Counted from the stretch's first letter, positions 46,591-58,974 are shown. The stretch is DNA of 64,000 bases from Achatina immaculata (GCA_009760885.1 CM019702.1:49337925-49401924), one strand, 5' to 3'. Notes: generated by a model from the letters alone, not told the origin. Program-made: numbers and translations.

Positions 46591-48540
46591 GTGCTTTCCT
46601 TTCTTATCACAGGTCGCGTTCGGGAAGTTTTCGTGTAACACCCAGTTCCTTTTTATTTCTCTCAATGTTATTCTGACAACTTTCTTTTCAATTTATCTTC
46701 ATCCTAATGCCTTCAGTAACAAATACAAGCACCCAAACTGTCTCGGATATCTGCTTTCGCTTTTTTCTCGTCGCCTTTCTTTACCGCTCAAAGTGTTAAA
46801 TTAGTGATCCAAATCTTTACGCCCTCGCCACAATCCCGTTTCTTTCTCCTGTAGCGCCTCATTGTCTAGGAGGGCTCCCGTATTTTGTTCCCAACATGGT
46901 GTCCAGGGGCAAATGAGGGTCGATGTAGAAGTCTAGATTTTAACATTTATTATTTTTAAAATTTGTTGTACATTACAAAGAGTCCAAGCCATAAAGATTT
47001 CATAATACAGATATTCGGAATGACTTTAATTTAATGTTATGTAGCGTACAGCTGTGGTGAATTGTAACTGTTTTCAAAGGCCCAGCATCTAAAAAATTAT
47101 GGGAAACTGAATGGAACACCCTTGACATTCTCCTGATGTGGTGTTGCAGGTGAGAACCGGAAGAGGGGGAGCGGTGAAGATGGTCAGTCTCTCTGACTGA
47201 CAAAATGTCGATAGTCAGTACACTGAACAAAGGCCTTCTGGTGTCTTTTAAGGACTAAAACCTGACATCTGGATTAGACTACCTTAGATAACAGGTCTGA
47301 CAATCATGCCAATTAAGGCTTCTGTTTGATAAGTCGCTTCCTTCTGACCACAGAGGCTTGGTCATGAAGAAGAAGAAGAAGAAGTTCCTCTTTAAAATGA
47401 TCAGGCAAAAATTCACATACATGTACGTAACTTAAAAAAAAACAAAACATAGTCTCCTTTTGATAACTTTCATCATACCAGTCTTCAACTTTATTCCATC
47501 AAGGACATCGTCACTACCCCTATTTCACCGATGACCAGAGAATCTGTAGAGAGTCCACGTCCGTCTTTCTGCAGGGTTTCGAATTTAACAGTTTGGTCAA
47601 TAATTTAACGGGTTATAAAATGTAATCGCTTAAGGACCGGAAAAGACAACAAAGAACGGTTTAACACGCGATTAGCGCGGTTTTAGTTTAAGACTGCCAC
47701 GAGTTATTGAGTATTTAGCAACGAGTCTGTTACAGTTCGGTCATTACACATTTACTTAGTACAAGTACCGGACACTACTGGTTTGCGCACAGGGAGCCGT
47801 CCAGGGAGAGAACTCTGGTTTCCGAGAGATAAAACACCGAACCAGCTGTCTAGGTCGTGTGCTTCGCAGTTTCTGGGAGATTTTACAATAAGATATTTTC
47901 TAGTATACCCAAGAAGTCTCTATTTTTCACATTTCCAATTTTTTTAAAAAAGAAACTATGAGTTATATTTTCTAAAATTAAAAGTGAAAAAAAAAATTGA
48001 GGAAAAAGGGGAAGGATAAGGGGGGAACGGACGCCTAGTAATTAGCCAACTGCCTTTCTGGTTCTTTTTTAGGTGGAATTTTAGTCTACCTCACCCATTC
48101 TTCCCCCCCCCCCCCCCCCCCGACCTACACTCCATACCTCCCATAAATCATCACCCACTCTAGGAGACCTACAATCGATTTCGCTCGTCACTCCTTTCAG
48201 CAAACAGCTGGCTTCTTTTTTTTAAAATTTATTTTCGCGACAACCGCTAGCCAAGCTGCTTCCAGTTTTCTCAATTCATTTTACGACATCAAAAATAAGA
48301 CATTGCAAAACATAGCATTTGTGGGGAGATCGATGCTGACATCAGATTTATAATTAACTGTAACGACGATGCTGTGGTGCTGCTGTGCACAGGAAGACAG
48401 CGAGTGCTGCTGGCTGGAGCGATGACGCGGGCTAAAAAAAAATAATAAAACAAAGAAAAACAAAACAAACAGATAACCTGACCGAACACCGGAACATCGT
48501 GACCAGCGACTACACGCGCCCGGGTCATAGATTTGTTTGT
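46591..48540. other. unassigned intronic sequence
   Basis: No gene is supported. A GAAGAAGAAGAAG tract at 47367-47385 may be the end of another LINE. A C17 run is at 48104-48120. Confidence 0.35.
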
Positions 48541-48544
48541 ATTT

Positions 48545-48740
48545 TATGTTCATTGTTTGGCTACTTCAAGAGAACCTGGCATCACCGCTTTCCCCTGAGT
48601 GTATGTGCTGTGACACCTCAAACTGCGGAACACATCCTCCAGGATCGCACCAACTGGTGGGAGACGCTGAGATAAGCCATGATCCAGGGTCCTACACGGG
48701 AACTACATGCTGTTTCACCTTCATGATCAATGCTCCATAA
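48545..48740 (+). pseudogene. LINE RT extreme C-terminal fragment
   Basis: The plus frame reads YFKRTWHHRFPLSVCAV, then TPQTAEHILQDRTNWWETLR and a TAA. The RT-tail motif TAEHILQ with upstream Cys residues is the zinc-knuckle-like C-terminus of Jockey-type LINEs; the final Cys is lost. Only about 60 codons remain. Confidence 0.7.
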
Positions 48741-49764
48741 ATCCCTTCTACAACTCTTGAAAGCTGTCTCTCGCCTTAAACTGGTTTACCCTCCTGCCAT
48801 GTTTGCCTTAAATTCTAATACTCAACCTCCCCTACCTTCTCACTTACCACTTCAAAAATTGTTCAAAGAACTACCAAGCCCTTTGTGTGAAACATACTGC
48901 CACATTATATATATATATATATATCACTCACTTTTACAATCTTCCAACATTCATGAAATAAATAGTCTAATTTTCGTCCAGAAGTCTATCAGTTTGTTTT
49001 TTTTTTTTGCATCTCCCTATGAACACGAACTCTGGAACTCCTGGCAGATGATACAGCAATGAAGATCTTGCAAATGATACAGCAATGAAGATCTTGCAGA
49101 TGATACAGCAGTGAAGATCTTGAAACACAGACAGTACCTGATGGGAGATAATCGCGCGCTGGTTACATTTACTTGTGTGATGAAGCTAAGGAAGTCGCTT
49201 TCTTAGCAAAGTCCCAGTTTCCTGGTCAACATTCTGATCCTTATTCAGCTAACGTGGCTGTGGGTCTGGGGTGCCCAACTTCAATGGCTTTAAGGGCCAC
49301 AACTGTATTCAGAAATGGAGTAGCAGGCCGTTTCTAAATCAACTAGTCTTTGTCAGCTTACCTAAAAGTGGGGGGAAAAAGTGGCAGTTATGGCGTAATG
49401 GTGAACTGACTGTATTTAATTCGCTTTTCGGGTCTTTTAAAATATTTTAAAACATGTTTTGAAGGAACGAAATGTTAATTAATTAATTAATGGAGACCCA
49501 CCAAGAATACAGGCTAAAGCACTGTGATACTCTGAACCCCTTGTGGTCCTCTCGTGGATCTCGTGTGGTCTATTTTGGACCACACAGGGGACCACGGGAC
49601 CTAACGAGGACCACAGGCGTGAATTCAGTAGGTTCACAGTGCAGTTTTTGGTGGTAGAAGTGAACGAAGAAGAATAAGAAGAAGAATTAATTAATTTTAA
49701 ATTAAATAAATTGTGTCCACAAAGCCACACGGGCCGCCAGCTGGACACTCTAGTTTATAACATC
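48741..49764. other. unassigned sequence with small repeats and a hairpin
   Basis: Includes a TA microsatellite (48906-48924), a 28-bp motif GATACAGCAATGAAGATCTTG repeated three times (49048-49130) and a long hairpin listed separately. No gene. Confidence 0.4.
49542..49615. other. imperfect long inverted repeat (hairpin)
   Basis: The outer arms TGTGGTCCTC (49542-49551) and GAGGACCACA (49606-49615) pair perfectly. The inner arms GTGTGGTC (49563-49570) and GACCACAC (49578-49585) pair around a 7-nt loop. The middle segments TCTCGTGG and CCACGGGA pair with one mismatch. The total span is 74 nt. Confidence 0.75.
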
Positions 49765-50405
49765 AGCTTGTTTACCAGCACCACTCAATAACATCAGCCT
49801 ATTTACCAGCAGCACTCTATAACATCAGCCTGTTTACCAGCAGCACTCTATAACATCAGCCTGTTTACCAGCTGCACATTATAACATCAGCCTGTTTACC
49901 AGCAGCACTCTATAACAGCAGCCTGTTTACCAGCAGCACACTATAACATCAGCCTGTTTACCAGCAGCACTCTATAACATCAGCCTGTTTACCAGCAGCA
50001 CTCTATAACATCAGCCTGTTTACCAACAGCACATTATAACATCAGCCTGTTTACCAGCAGCACTCTATAACATCAGCCTGTTTACCAACAGCACACTATA
50101 ACATCAGCCTGTTTACCAGCAGCACACTATAACATCAGCCTGTTTACCAGCAGCACTCTATAACATCAGCCTGCTTACCAGCAGCACACTATAACATCAG
50201 CCTGTTTACCATCAGCACTCTATAACATCAGACTGTTTACCATCAGCACTCTATAACATCAGCCTGTTTACCATCAGCACTCTATAACATCAGCCTGTTT
50301 ACCATCAGCACTCTATAACATCAGCCTGTTTACAAACAGCACTCTATAACATCAGCCTGTTTACAAACAGCACTCTATAACATCAGCCTGTTTACAAACA
50401 GCACA
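49765..50405. repeat. 31-bp minisatellite, about 20 copies
   Basis: The unit is ATAACATCAGCCTGTTTACC then AGCAGCACTCT. The right-hand copies show ATCAGCAC, then AAACAGCAC variants in blocks, consistent with stepwise local amplification. Confidence 0.95.
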
Positions 50406-51252
50406 CTCTGCAGACGCGACACAATGGGTCTTCACCGGAAGCTGCTCGCTGGGTCATAACAACAGCGCCATTTCTTCCACCACGAGTTCTTCGAATGTTC
50501 TGCTTTGGCGGTTGTCTGCACACTTTTATGCATATCGGAAATTTCTTACGTAAGTGCGGATTTACGTATATCGGTTATACGTACACCGATAGCGGTCTGT
50601 AATCTTCGCTTCCCTATAATCCATGTATATCTTCAGCGTCACTGTAGCAAAAGCCACACAGTTGAAAGAAGACTGATAAGAAAAAAGCCAGAGATGACAC
50701 TATGTTATATTTTTCTCTGAATACTGTCTTTCCGTGAAAGATAACAGTCACACAAGGGAGCAGACATTCAAGGGACTCCAGGCTAGACTAACCTGAACTT
50801 TAGCCGGGTCAGACAACAGAGAAGATGGACAAGAAAAACCAGAAAGACACAAACGAACGAAAGAAAGGTGGGAGGGGGGAGGGGAGGAGAGAGAAAGGGA
50901 GGGAGAGGGAGGGAGAGAGCGGACACAGTAGTCTAGACTAGGCTGCGATGAAACAAAAAGGGGAAACGATTAACGGGAACACGAAGGAAGTAGGGCAAAC
51001 GAACGAGGGGACACAACTCTGCAGAACAAAGTCTGACCTTTGAGATGTAGACGATAAAAGATGGGGCGAGAATCACAACTTGACGCGGAGGTTCTCGAAA
51101 TTCACGTCGCAGATCCCCAAATCTAATGATTATTTACCGCCCCTTCTCCCTCCAGTCTGCCTATACTGGTCTTGGCATTTAATAAGAAATGAAACATACT
51201 GACTTATTTCCGGGATTCTACACAATCTAGGCGTGTTCCATTCCCTCTATGA
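50406..51252. other. unassigned intronic sequence
   Basis: No gene is supported. A GGGA/GAGA-rich tract lies at 50865-50925. Confidence 0.35.
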
Positions 51253-51461
51253 CAGTGTTTCCTCGACGTGGGTGTACGTACTGGTGAGAGACAAAGGCAC
51301 AATTTGAATATTCTGGGGGGGGGGGGAATCAGAATATATTTACATTATACTTTTTCAGAACTCGGTTGATATTATGCTTGGGGGGGGGGGGCGGCGGCAT
51401 CAAAATCTTTGAGGCGTTGAAGTGGGGCATGATACAAAAAAAAAAAGGTTGGGAAACACTG
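51253..51461. mobile_element. hAT-like MITE with expanded G runs
   Basis: Ends CAGTGTTTCC and GGAAACACTG are perfect 10-bp inverted repeats. The flanks CTCTATGA and CAATATGA match at 6 of 8 positions, a plausible decayed 8-bp duplication. Two G12-class runs lie inside. No transposase. Confidence 0.7.
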
Positions 51462-51554
51462 CAATATGACCTCTTATGGTTTCCAGTTTGATAACCACTA
51501 CTTTAACGTATCGCCCATGAGCAACGTGTGGTAGAAACGCGGTTGAGCGAATTT

Positions 51555-51760
51555 CTCCTCCCCCCCCCCCCCCCCCCACTTTCGTATTTTTGTATATGTG
51601 TCTATGTCTATACATGTGTATGTATGTATATTATGTATGCATGTGTATTACAAACACGTATATATATATACATATATATGTGTGTGTGTACGTATGTGAC
51701 AGTATGTTTATGTGCATATATAATGTGTGTGCATGTGTTTGTATATTTGTATCTGCATGT
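51555..51760. repeat. C17 run and TG/TA-rich microsatellite
   Basis: A C17 run (51558-51574) is followed by about 170 bp of imperfect TGTATG/TATATA/TGTG repeats. Confidence 0.8.
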
Positions 51761-51959
51761 ACTTGCGAATATGAAAAATCTAAGTATACATATAATGTCC
51801 ATGTCTAAAATTAGTTTCAAGTATAGGCTGATTGTTGTATTTTTTTAATACTAATTTTCTATAAATTTGTTAGTTTTGAGAGAATGTGAGAACGTAATTA
51901 AGTTTATGTCACGTAGTTACATAAATCAGAGCGTGGAGTGTATGGGCAAGAGACGGTTT

Positions 51960-52130
51960 ATTATTTATGTATGTAATCATCTGATCGCTTATTATGCTCA
52001 TGAACAAACGCTGAATGACTGTGACAGAGTGAAAGCTGTAAGATGAAGGCCAGAATGTCAGACGGGCCTGCGTGCCCAATTCTTAACCGTTTGAAAATAA
52101 AGTCCGTTAGTTCGTTCGTTCTCTCTCTCT
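51960..52130. repeat. interspersed repeat, second copy of the 2030-2180 family
   Basis: Shares GGGCCTGC and GTTTGAAAATAAAGTCCGT with 2030-2180 and likewise ends in a simple repeat (GTTCGTTCTCTCTC). Confidence 0.5.
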
Positions 52131-52371
52131 CTCTCTCATGTTCAGTATACATTCGGATACGTCGTATCGTTGATAACAAAGTCATAGAAAGCGGACTTTA
52201 AGTCAATGTGGCCTCCAGTGAATCTCACATTAGGAATACCTTAGTCACTTTAATAAGTGGGAACACACTTGATCCAGATAAGAACACACACAATTTGTTG
52301 TGTGTGCACGCGCGCACTCACACACAGGAAGCAACAAAAGTAGATACTCAATATTAACTCATGAATAATTA

Positions 52372-52391
52372 ACTCTCTCTCTCTCTCACTA

Positions 52392-52428
<37 letters not shown>
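52372..52428. repeat. CT microsatellite
   Basis: Nearly pure CTCT tract of about 55 bp. Confidence 0.9.
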
Positions 52429-52430
<2 letters not shown>

Positions 52431-52644
52431 CGTACATACATACATAGCTGAAGTAAAAGAAATGACGGAGCCCACTAAAAAGTCAAGCAATGCAGCTGGC
52501 CTAGGAACAAGACGCCGACTCAACTTTACGCTAAGGGAAACGAAGAAAAGCCTTAACGACCAGCTCTTTTCAGAACACCTACTACGAACAACACTGTCAC
52601 TGTCAGTATCAATATAAATAAAAACATCACCGCAATTATGAGCA

Positions 52645-53330
52645 CAGTTATCATTATGAAGATCGCCATGTGTAAAAACACCACTATCACTATGAAGATC
52701 ACCATGAGTAAAAAAAAAAAAAACACCACTATCATTATAATGATCATCATGAGTGAAAATACCACTATCACTATGAAGATCACCATAAGTAAAAAAAAAC
52801 ACCACTATCATTATAATGATCACCATGAGTAAAAATACCACTACCACTATGAAGATCACCATGAGTAAAAAAAACACCACTATCATTATAATGATCACCA
52901 TGAGTGAAAATACCACTATCACTATGAAGATCATCGTGAGTAAAAAAAAAAAACACCACTATCATTATAATGATCACCATGAGTGAAAATACCACTATCA
53001 CTATGAAGATCACCATGAGTAAAAACAAAACACCACTATCATTATAATGATCACCATGAGTAAAAACACCACCATCGCTATGAAGGTCACCATGAGTTAA
53101 AAAAACACTATCATTATAATGATCACCATGAGTGAAAATACCACTATCACTATGAAGATCGCCATGTGTAAAAACACCACTATCGCTATGAATATCACCA
53201 TGAGTAAAAAAAAAAACACCACTATCATTATAATGATCACCATGAGTGAAAATACCACTATCACTATGAAGATCATCGTGAGTAAAAACGCCACTATCAG
53301 CAGAAACACCGCCGTCAGTGAAAACACCGC
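52645..53330. repeat. dimeric ~72-bp satellite, about 9 dimers
   Basis: Two related half-units alternate: ACCATGAGTAAAA(n)CACC plus ACTATCATTATAATGATC, and ACCATGAGTGAAAATACC plus ACTATCACTATGAAGATC. The A-tract of the first half-unit varies from about 4 to 13, so frames shift from dimer to dimer. Hence the overlapping minus-strand ORFs (for example 52780-53370), judged artefacts. Confidence 0.92.
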
Positions 53331-54439
53331 TAAGGTGATCACTGAAGAGAAAAGCACAAGAATAGGCCACACAGCATAAAGAAACAAAACAAAACCAAGC
53401 AGAGAATATCTAACGCGACATGTAATCACTCTTTGTATAAAAGAAAATTGTTTACTTTTATCCGAACAGTACGCCACAGAAGCTTGCAGTTTTTCTTCCA
53501 CGATTATTTCATTAACGAAGAAAAACTCGTCAAGATCAGTTCATTCAACGATATTATCATATCCCGGACAGTACTATAAGGCATAGTTTTTTTCAAACGC
53601 TGTGCTGCACGAGAGATGGCTGTCTGCAGCGAAAGAGATGGGGGGTGTGCCGCAAAAAGTATTAGAGTTAAATTTTTTTTTTTTTTACCACATTACGGTG
53701 CATTTTTACTTATTTCTATGATAAAATACCCGTCAGGTAGAGAACCTTTCCCGTAATTTAGTTTCTAGTACTACTCCAGCGCCAGGTGAAATGGCCCTCC
53801 ACGCAGGTCTCATTATTTGAATACAGCCAGTGCTGTGTGTGAACGCTGAAAATGCTGAAAACATATAGTTAACTGCACGAGAATTCAGCATTAAAGAACG
53901 CAGGTGTGCCACGACGGAAATATGCCTTATCAACAAACAAACAAAAAATTTACGGAAAAGATGAGATCTGTGCATGATGAAATACACAGTAACGAGAAGA
54001 TAAACTTCTGCAAGGCACACACCACTATGACTTTATAATAAACCTAGGAGAATTCTGCATTCAGCTGTCATTTCTTTTGGGTGAATTCCGGCTTCAACTG
54101 TCACTTTCTTAACTTCTCTGAATCTAGGACAGCAGATCTGACTCTTCGCTGTTTGTTAATAAAAGGAAATAACAGAAGTTCCAATCGACGTCGATAAAAG
54201 GGAAGCACAGAAGTTCCAATCAAAATTATATTACATTAATTCCCCCTTAATAAGATAATGTTATAGAATCCATTTTTACCACCTCAAGTAGCCACCAATT
54301 ATTAGTCATTTTTACACTTGAGGACGCCTCACGAACACTTCTACTCGCTGGAATATATACTCTGTATTTTAAATGGCTGTTGGTTGTTTGGTAATAGATA
54401 ATATGGTGATGTAGGGAGAAGATAATAAAGCAAGTAGTT

Positions 54440-55270
54440 GCCCGGTTTGATTGGCAACCCCACTGGGCGGAGAGACGGGATTTACAGAAATGGAGCAGGT
54501 TTGGCCAAGTTACACGATTAGCACCAGACAGTATACCACAAAAATAAGAAGTCAAATGGTTTGGCCAAGTTACACAATTAGCACCAGACAGTATACCACA
54601 AAAATAAGAAGTCAAATGGTTTGGCCAAGTTACACAATTAGCACCAGACAATATACCACAAAAATAAGAAGTCAAATGGTCTGGCCAAGTTACACAATTA
54701 GCACCAGACAGTATACTACAGAAACAGGAAGTCAAATGGTTTGGCCAATTTACACAATTAGCACCAGACAGTATACTACAGAAACAGGAAGTCAAATGGT
54801 TTGTCCAATTTACACAATTAGCACCAGACAGTATACTACAGAAACAGGAAGTCAAATGGTTTGGCCAAGTTACACGATTAGCACCATACAGTATACCACA
54901 AAAACAAGAAGTCAAATGGTTTGGCCAAGTTACACAATTAGCACCAGACAGTATACAACAGAAATAAGAAGTCAAATAGTTTGGCCAAGTTACACAATTA
55001 GTACCAGACAGTATACCACAAAAATAAGAAGTCAAATGGTTTGGCCAAGTTACACAATTAGCACCAGACAGTATACCACAAAAATAAGAAGTCAAATGGT
55101 TTGGCCAAGTTACACGATTAGCACCAGACAGTATACCACAGAAAATTAATCTTGGTAAGAATGATATAAAATAGAGGAAGAGGCCGCTCACGAAGGAGAT
55201 GGAAGGCGGAGATAACAGATATCGTTTTACACGCGAAAAACCGCTGAGTCTCATCAAGAACCCACTCATA
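54440..55270 (+). pseudogene. LINE RT tail fragment containing a 60-bp amplified segment
   Basis: In one plus frame the sequence entering the array reads KWSRFGQVTRLAPDS. Each array unit reads VKWFGQVTQLAPDSIPQK followed by a stop. After the array another piece reads RGRGRSRRRWKAEITDIV. The order W(F)GHV.R, then GR.R.RW(K).(E)I, is the standard C-terminus of Jockey/RTE/CR1-type RTs. The fragment therefore appears to be a LINE tail in which 20 codons were tandemly amplified after insertion. The 340-aa minus ORF (54247-55269) is the complement of this and is not a gene. Confidence 0.65.
54490..55145. repeat. 60-bp minisatellite, about 11 copies
   Basis: The unit is TTGGCCAAGTTACACAATTA then GCACCAGACAGTATACCACA and AAAATAAGAAGTCAAATGGT. 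Copies 4-7 carry GAAACAGG in place of AAAATAAG, forming an internal block. Stop-free on both strands except for the LINE-like frame. Confidence 0.95.
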
Positions 55271-56439
55271 CAGACTTGAATATACCAGGTTTCGATTTAC
55301 CTATCGTCTCAATATGATCACCTCCATATGATTAATATGACAATCACCAGTACCCGCCAGTATGGCCGACTATACTGAGGACAGCACAGAAAAGACAAAA
55401 TATTTTTTAAAGACCTGAAACGCTAATTAAATACAGTCAGTTCACCTTTTTACCGATACTGGGGTAAACTATCACCTCTTTTACACTGTACTGTGAATAC
55501 ATTTACAAAAAAATCACTCATTTACACGAGAATTCAAGAATGCGAAGCATGTGCTGTCAACTTACATTTGCCTTGAAGATTAAAATCCTCATCGTCCATG
55601 TCTGGCCGACAAAAGTTACTGAGATTGTTAGATTTCAGAATATCTCACATGTACAACAACAACAACAACAACAACGACGACCTCATTCCAGTTACACGGT
55701 CAGCAAACATCTAACTTGTCGCTGCTTTCCTCTTTATCCGATCACAATTGAATGTCTAAAACAGCAGCCAACATTCGCCAGAATGACACCAGCCACTAAA
55801 ACAGGACAGCTTACGTTCACTGCAGTCTCAAAAGTGGGACACAAAAAGGCATGGACACACTCAAATGACTTCGTATGGAATCTCCTTTGAAAAGAAACGA
55901 AGTCGCACGACAAGATTCTGCAACATGCTATACACGACAGTGGCGCAGACTGGTTACTTATTTTAAGACACGAATCACAGGCAATAAAATTAATACAGCA
56001 TGCACTTCCAAGATGAATGGAAGAAATCCAAATTAGGACGCGGAGTAATAACAACAGAATCGAGCATCTAAGAGACAGATGAGCTCAAAACACCAATAAG
56101 CACACATATATGAAGGACTGTCTAAAAGTTTGATACATCACTGACGCTTTTCATGCATTCCGTAAGTCATAGGGGGAAAACATTAAATATTAATAGGTTG
56201 AGAAACAACTGTTCTCCACAGCGTCAGCTGCTTACATCATGTATCAGGACTTTCCCTTTCTTACAGTTCGTCGCCTTGTGCTATACGATCATAAGGCTTA
56301 CAGCTAATCCAGTGAGTGGAGACACAGAACAAGAGACAGCTATCACAACAAACAGACATTGTCTTCAGCATCTAACAATTGATACGTATGGAAGGTTGCC
56401 CGTCATATGAAACTTCCAAAGGTTACTGAATTCAAACTC
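55271..56439. other. unassigned sequence; possible degraded element
   Basis: A 116-aa plus ORF (55540-55890, CAA tract at 55655-55673) continues after its stop with readable but broken protein (ADWLLILRHESQAIKLIQHA). This might be a decayed retroelement; I could not assign it. Confidence 0.3.
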
Positions 56440-56645
56440 GGACTATACATGGGATATAATAATGAATGTAGAGTTCGGACTCTGACAGTACATCGCATAC
56501 AGCAACAAACGTAGAGTTTGACAGTACATCGAATACAACAACAAATACACAGTTCAGACTCCGACGGTATACCGAATATCCCAGCGGGGGTAGAGTTCAA
56601 ACTCAGACCGCACATCAAATATAAATAATGGATGCACAGTTCAGA
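56440..56645. repeat. ~45-bp degenerate tandem repeat, about 4 copies
   Basis: GTAGAGTTCGGACTCTGACAGTACATCG-like units (AGAGTT or CAGTTC..ACTC..AC.GTA.A.CGAATA) recur about every 45-60 bp. Confidence 0.75.
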
Positions 56646-57759
56646 CTTTGGTAACAATGAAAACAACAATGGGTCCAGTTTATATTGGCTTAGAACTTCA
56701 CTCTTACCATGTTCTGTTCAGCTGCATTTTGTGTCCCATCTTCATACTAAGTGGATCACTGATAAATTAACTTCTCATTTTTGTTGTGCGTGTACATATC
56801 TGTGCTGTTTTGTCAATATCTGTTGTTCTTGACAAAAGCACTTTGTCAAAATACTGGATTGTTACCGTCTGCCTTTCATTTATATATGTGCTCATCATTT
56901 TTTAAGATTTATATATGTGCTCATCATATTTTTTTTACTCCTGCCGCTTTTGTCCCATTTCCTTCCTCTTCCCATAAAAAAAACAATAAATAAATATAAT
57001 ATAAATATAAATAAATATAAAAAAACATAAATATAAAAAAAACAAACAAACTGAACCATACTCATCTGTTGACGCCTGATTCATTAGTGCCATTTTATAA
57101 GCCATTTGTCGCAAAATTAATCGAAAACTTTTTTTTTACTCGAAGCCCATCAGACGCCCATGTAAACAGTCCGTGGGGGAGGGGGGGGGTATGTGTGGAA
57201 TTTTGACAAAGATGCGCCCTTTTTATCATTAACATTACATTTACTGTTAGTCCTAGAACGTTTTTTTTTTTTTGCAGGCAAGCAATAATTTTAAAGATCT
57301 CTTATAGCCCATTTTTCAAACTAGTATTACGTGATCAGCAAGTAGCAAGGCTCTGGGCCAATGGGTTTCAGAAAACTGGTGTTCCAACTAATACCTCTTA
57401 ATGTCAAAAATAATTGAGCTGTGGATATTTCCTTGCAACATTTCTGGTTCCTTCCCCCCCCCCCCCCCCCAACCAATCTCAATTGTTTTTATGCTGTCCG
57501 TGGTATACAGTACAATCTTCAGTACAATCTATAGCACAATCTTCTGTATATTCCTATTTTTAGGGCTTAATTCCCCCCTCCCCTTTTGTCTGAAGGGTGG
57601 GGTACTTCCTCTGATGATCTGAAGTAGTTGTGTTGTTCTGCTCTCTACAGTAAAGTTTCCTGCATACATTGCTCTTTCTGTAGCACTTCATATCACACGA
57701 ACCGCGGGTGAAGACCCCTGACCGATGAAGCAATCAGCGACCCATATCTGATAAGCTAG
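56646..57759. other. unassigned intronic sequence
   Basis: No gene. AAATATAAATAT simple repeat at 56985-57045, a G10-class run near 57180 and a C14-class run near 57455-57470. Confidence 0.35.
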
Positions 57760-57905
57760 CGTCAAGGTTAGCGAACCATAGCTGGCCAAGACCCTGTCCC
57801 ACCTCTCCGTTTGTACCCCCATTAACAGGCCTAGCTTGGCTAAGGGGCAGGGATCGCCACAGTCCCCGGGGTGGTGGAATCTGCTAAAGAAGCATTGCAC
57901 ACCCC
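57760..57905. repeat. interspersed repeat, family A copy 3
   Basis: Contains TTAGCGAACCATAGCTGGCC, AAGACCCTGTCCCACCTCTC, CTAGCTTGGCTAAGGGGCAG and GATCGCCACAGTCCCC. It is the best-preserved copy. Confidence 0.6.
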
Positions 57906-58970
57906 CCCCCCCCACCCCTGCTTTTTAGCGGTACTCCGGGATTGAAAAAGTAGCTGCCATAACCCGCTCCCACGCCGATACGATGCTGTTCCTCAACATC
58001 TCTACAGCATCGGCTGCAAAGAACACCGGCTCGCAGTTACAGGGAGTTCACACGAATCGGCCTACACACCCAGAGTCGCGTGTTCCCGCTGCTGTCAGCT
58101 GGCGACAAGCACCATTCCGCCAGGTAAGGCACGACACACACCCTGACTGCGTCTATCCACGGCTTTGAAAGTGCCAATTCACGACTGTTTCAGTGTGTTG
58201 TGCGCGCTTCACATTTCACACCCTACCCACAACGCAGTTCCTATACTCAGAGCACACTCAACACAAGGTCCTGTGTTTAATTTCTCTGACAAGTGGAGTT
58301 ATATACAAAGGGAATTGCTTTCAATTAAGTGGATAGTACTTTGATATAACATATCTTCCTTCCCTCCCCCCTCTCCCCAAATTTCCGCCTCCACTCCCCC
58401 CCTTCCAATGGCATTTATTCAAGTGTTTGTTTACATACAAGTACCTTCTTCCACTGTGTACTCCCCTGCTATCACTAGCTCTCCACTTCATCCTGAGTGT
58501 CACTGTTATTTGGTGTACTTAATTTGGAATCATGGTCTATTTTTAGATTAACACTGAATAGAAATCTCAGATAAAAAAAGATCACTTAAGTCTACGAAAC
58601 AAAACCAAACAGAAATGGTGACAGCAGTAGGTGGGGTGCCGATGATGACTAAGCTATTAACAACCAAGACAGCAAATGCGACGTTAATTCTCTGTACAAG
58701 GAAAAAAAACCCCAAAAAACAACAAACTGTGATCACTGTCATGAAGGAGTGAGAATATATACAAACCTGGAGGCACATTTGACAGTTGTAAAAAACATGG
58801 TAACTTCACAGAACACGTTTTAACACCAAATTTTTTTTAAAAAAGTATTATTTAATTTTCATCAAAGTGGGCATGCCAATGTTGCTATTTGAGTTTATAT
58901 TTCCAGAAGGTAGTTTATCACTGCTTTCCTTCCGGGCAGTGACTGTACTAGTCAGTGATCGTAGCCATTG
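57906..58970. other. unassigned intronic sequence
   Basis: No gene is supported. A C12 run (57901-57912) borders it. Confidence 0.35.
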
Positions 58971-58974
58971 TCCT

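Noticed and set aside
54247..55269. 340-aa minus ORF with hydrophobic start as a secreted repeat protein
   Set aside because: It is the complement of the LINE-derived 60-bp array; the plus strand explains the sequence better.
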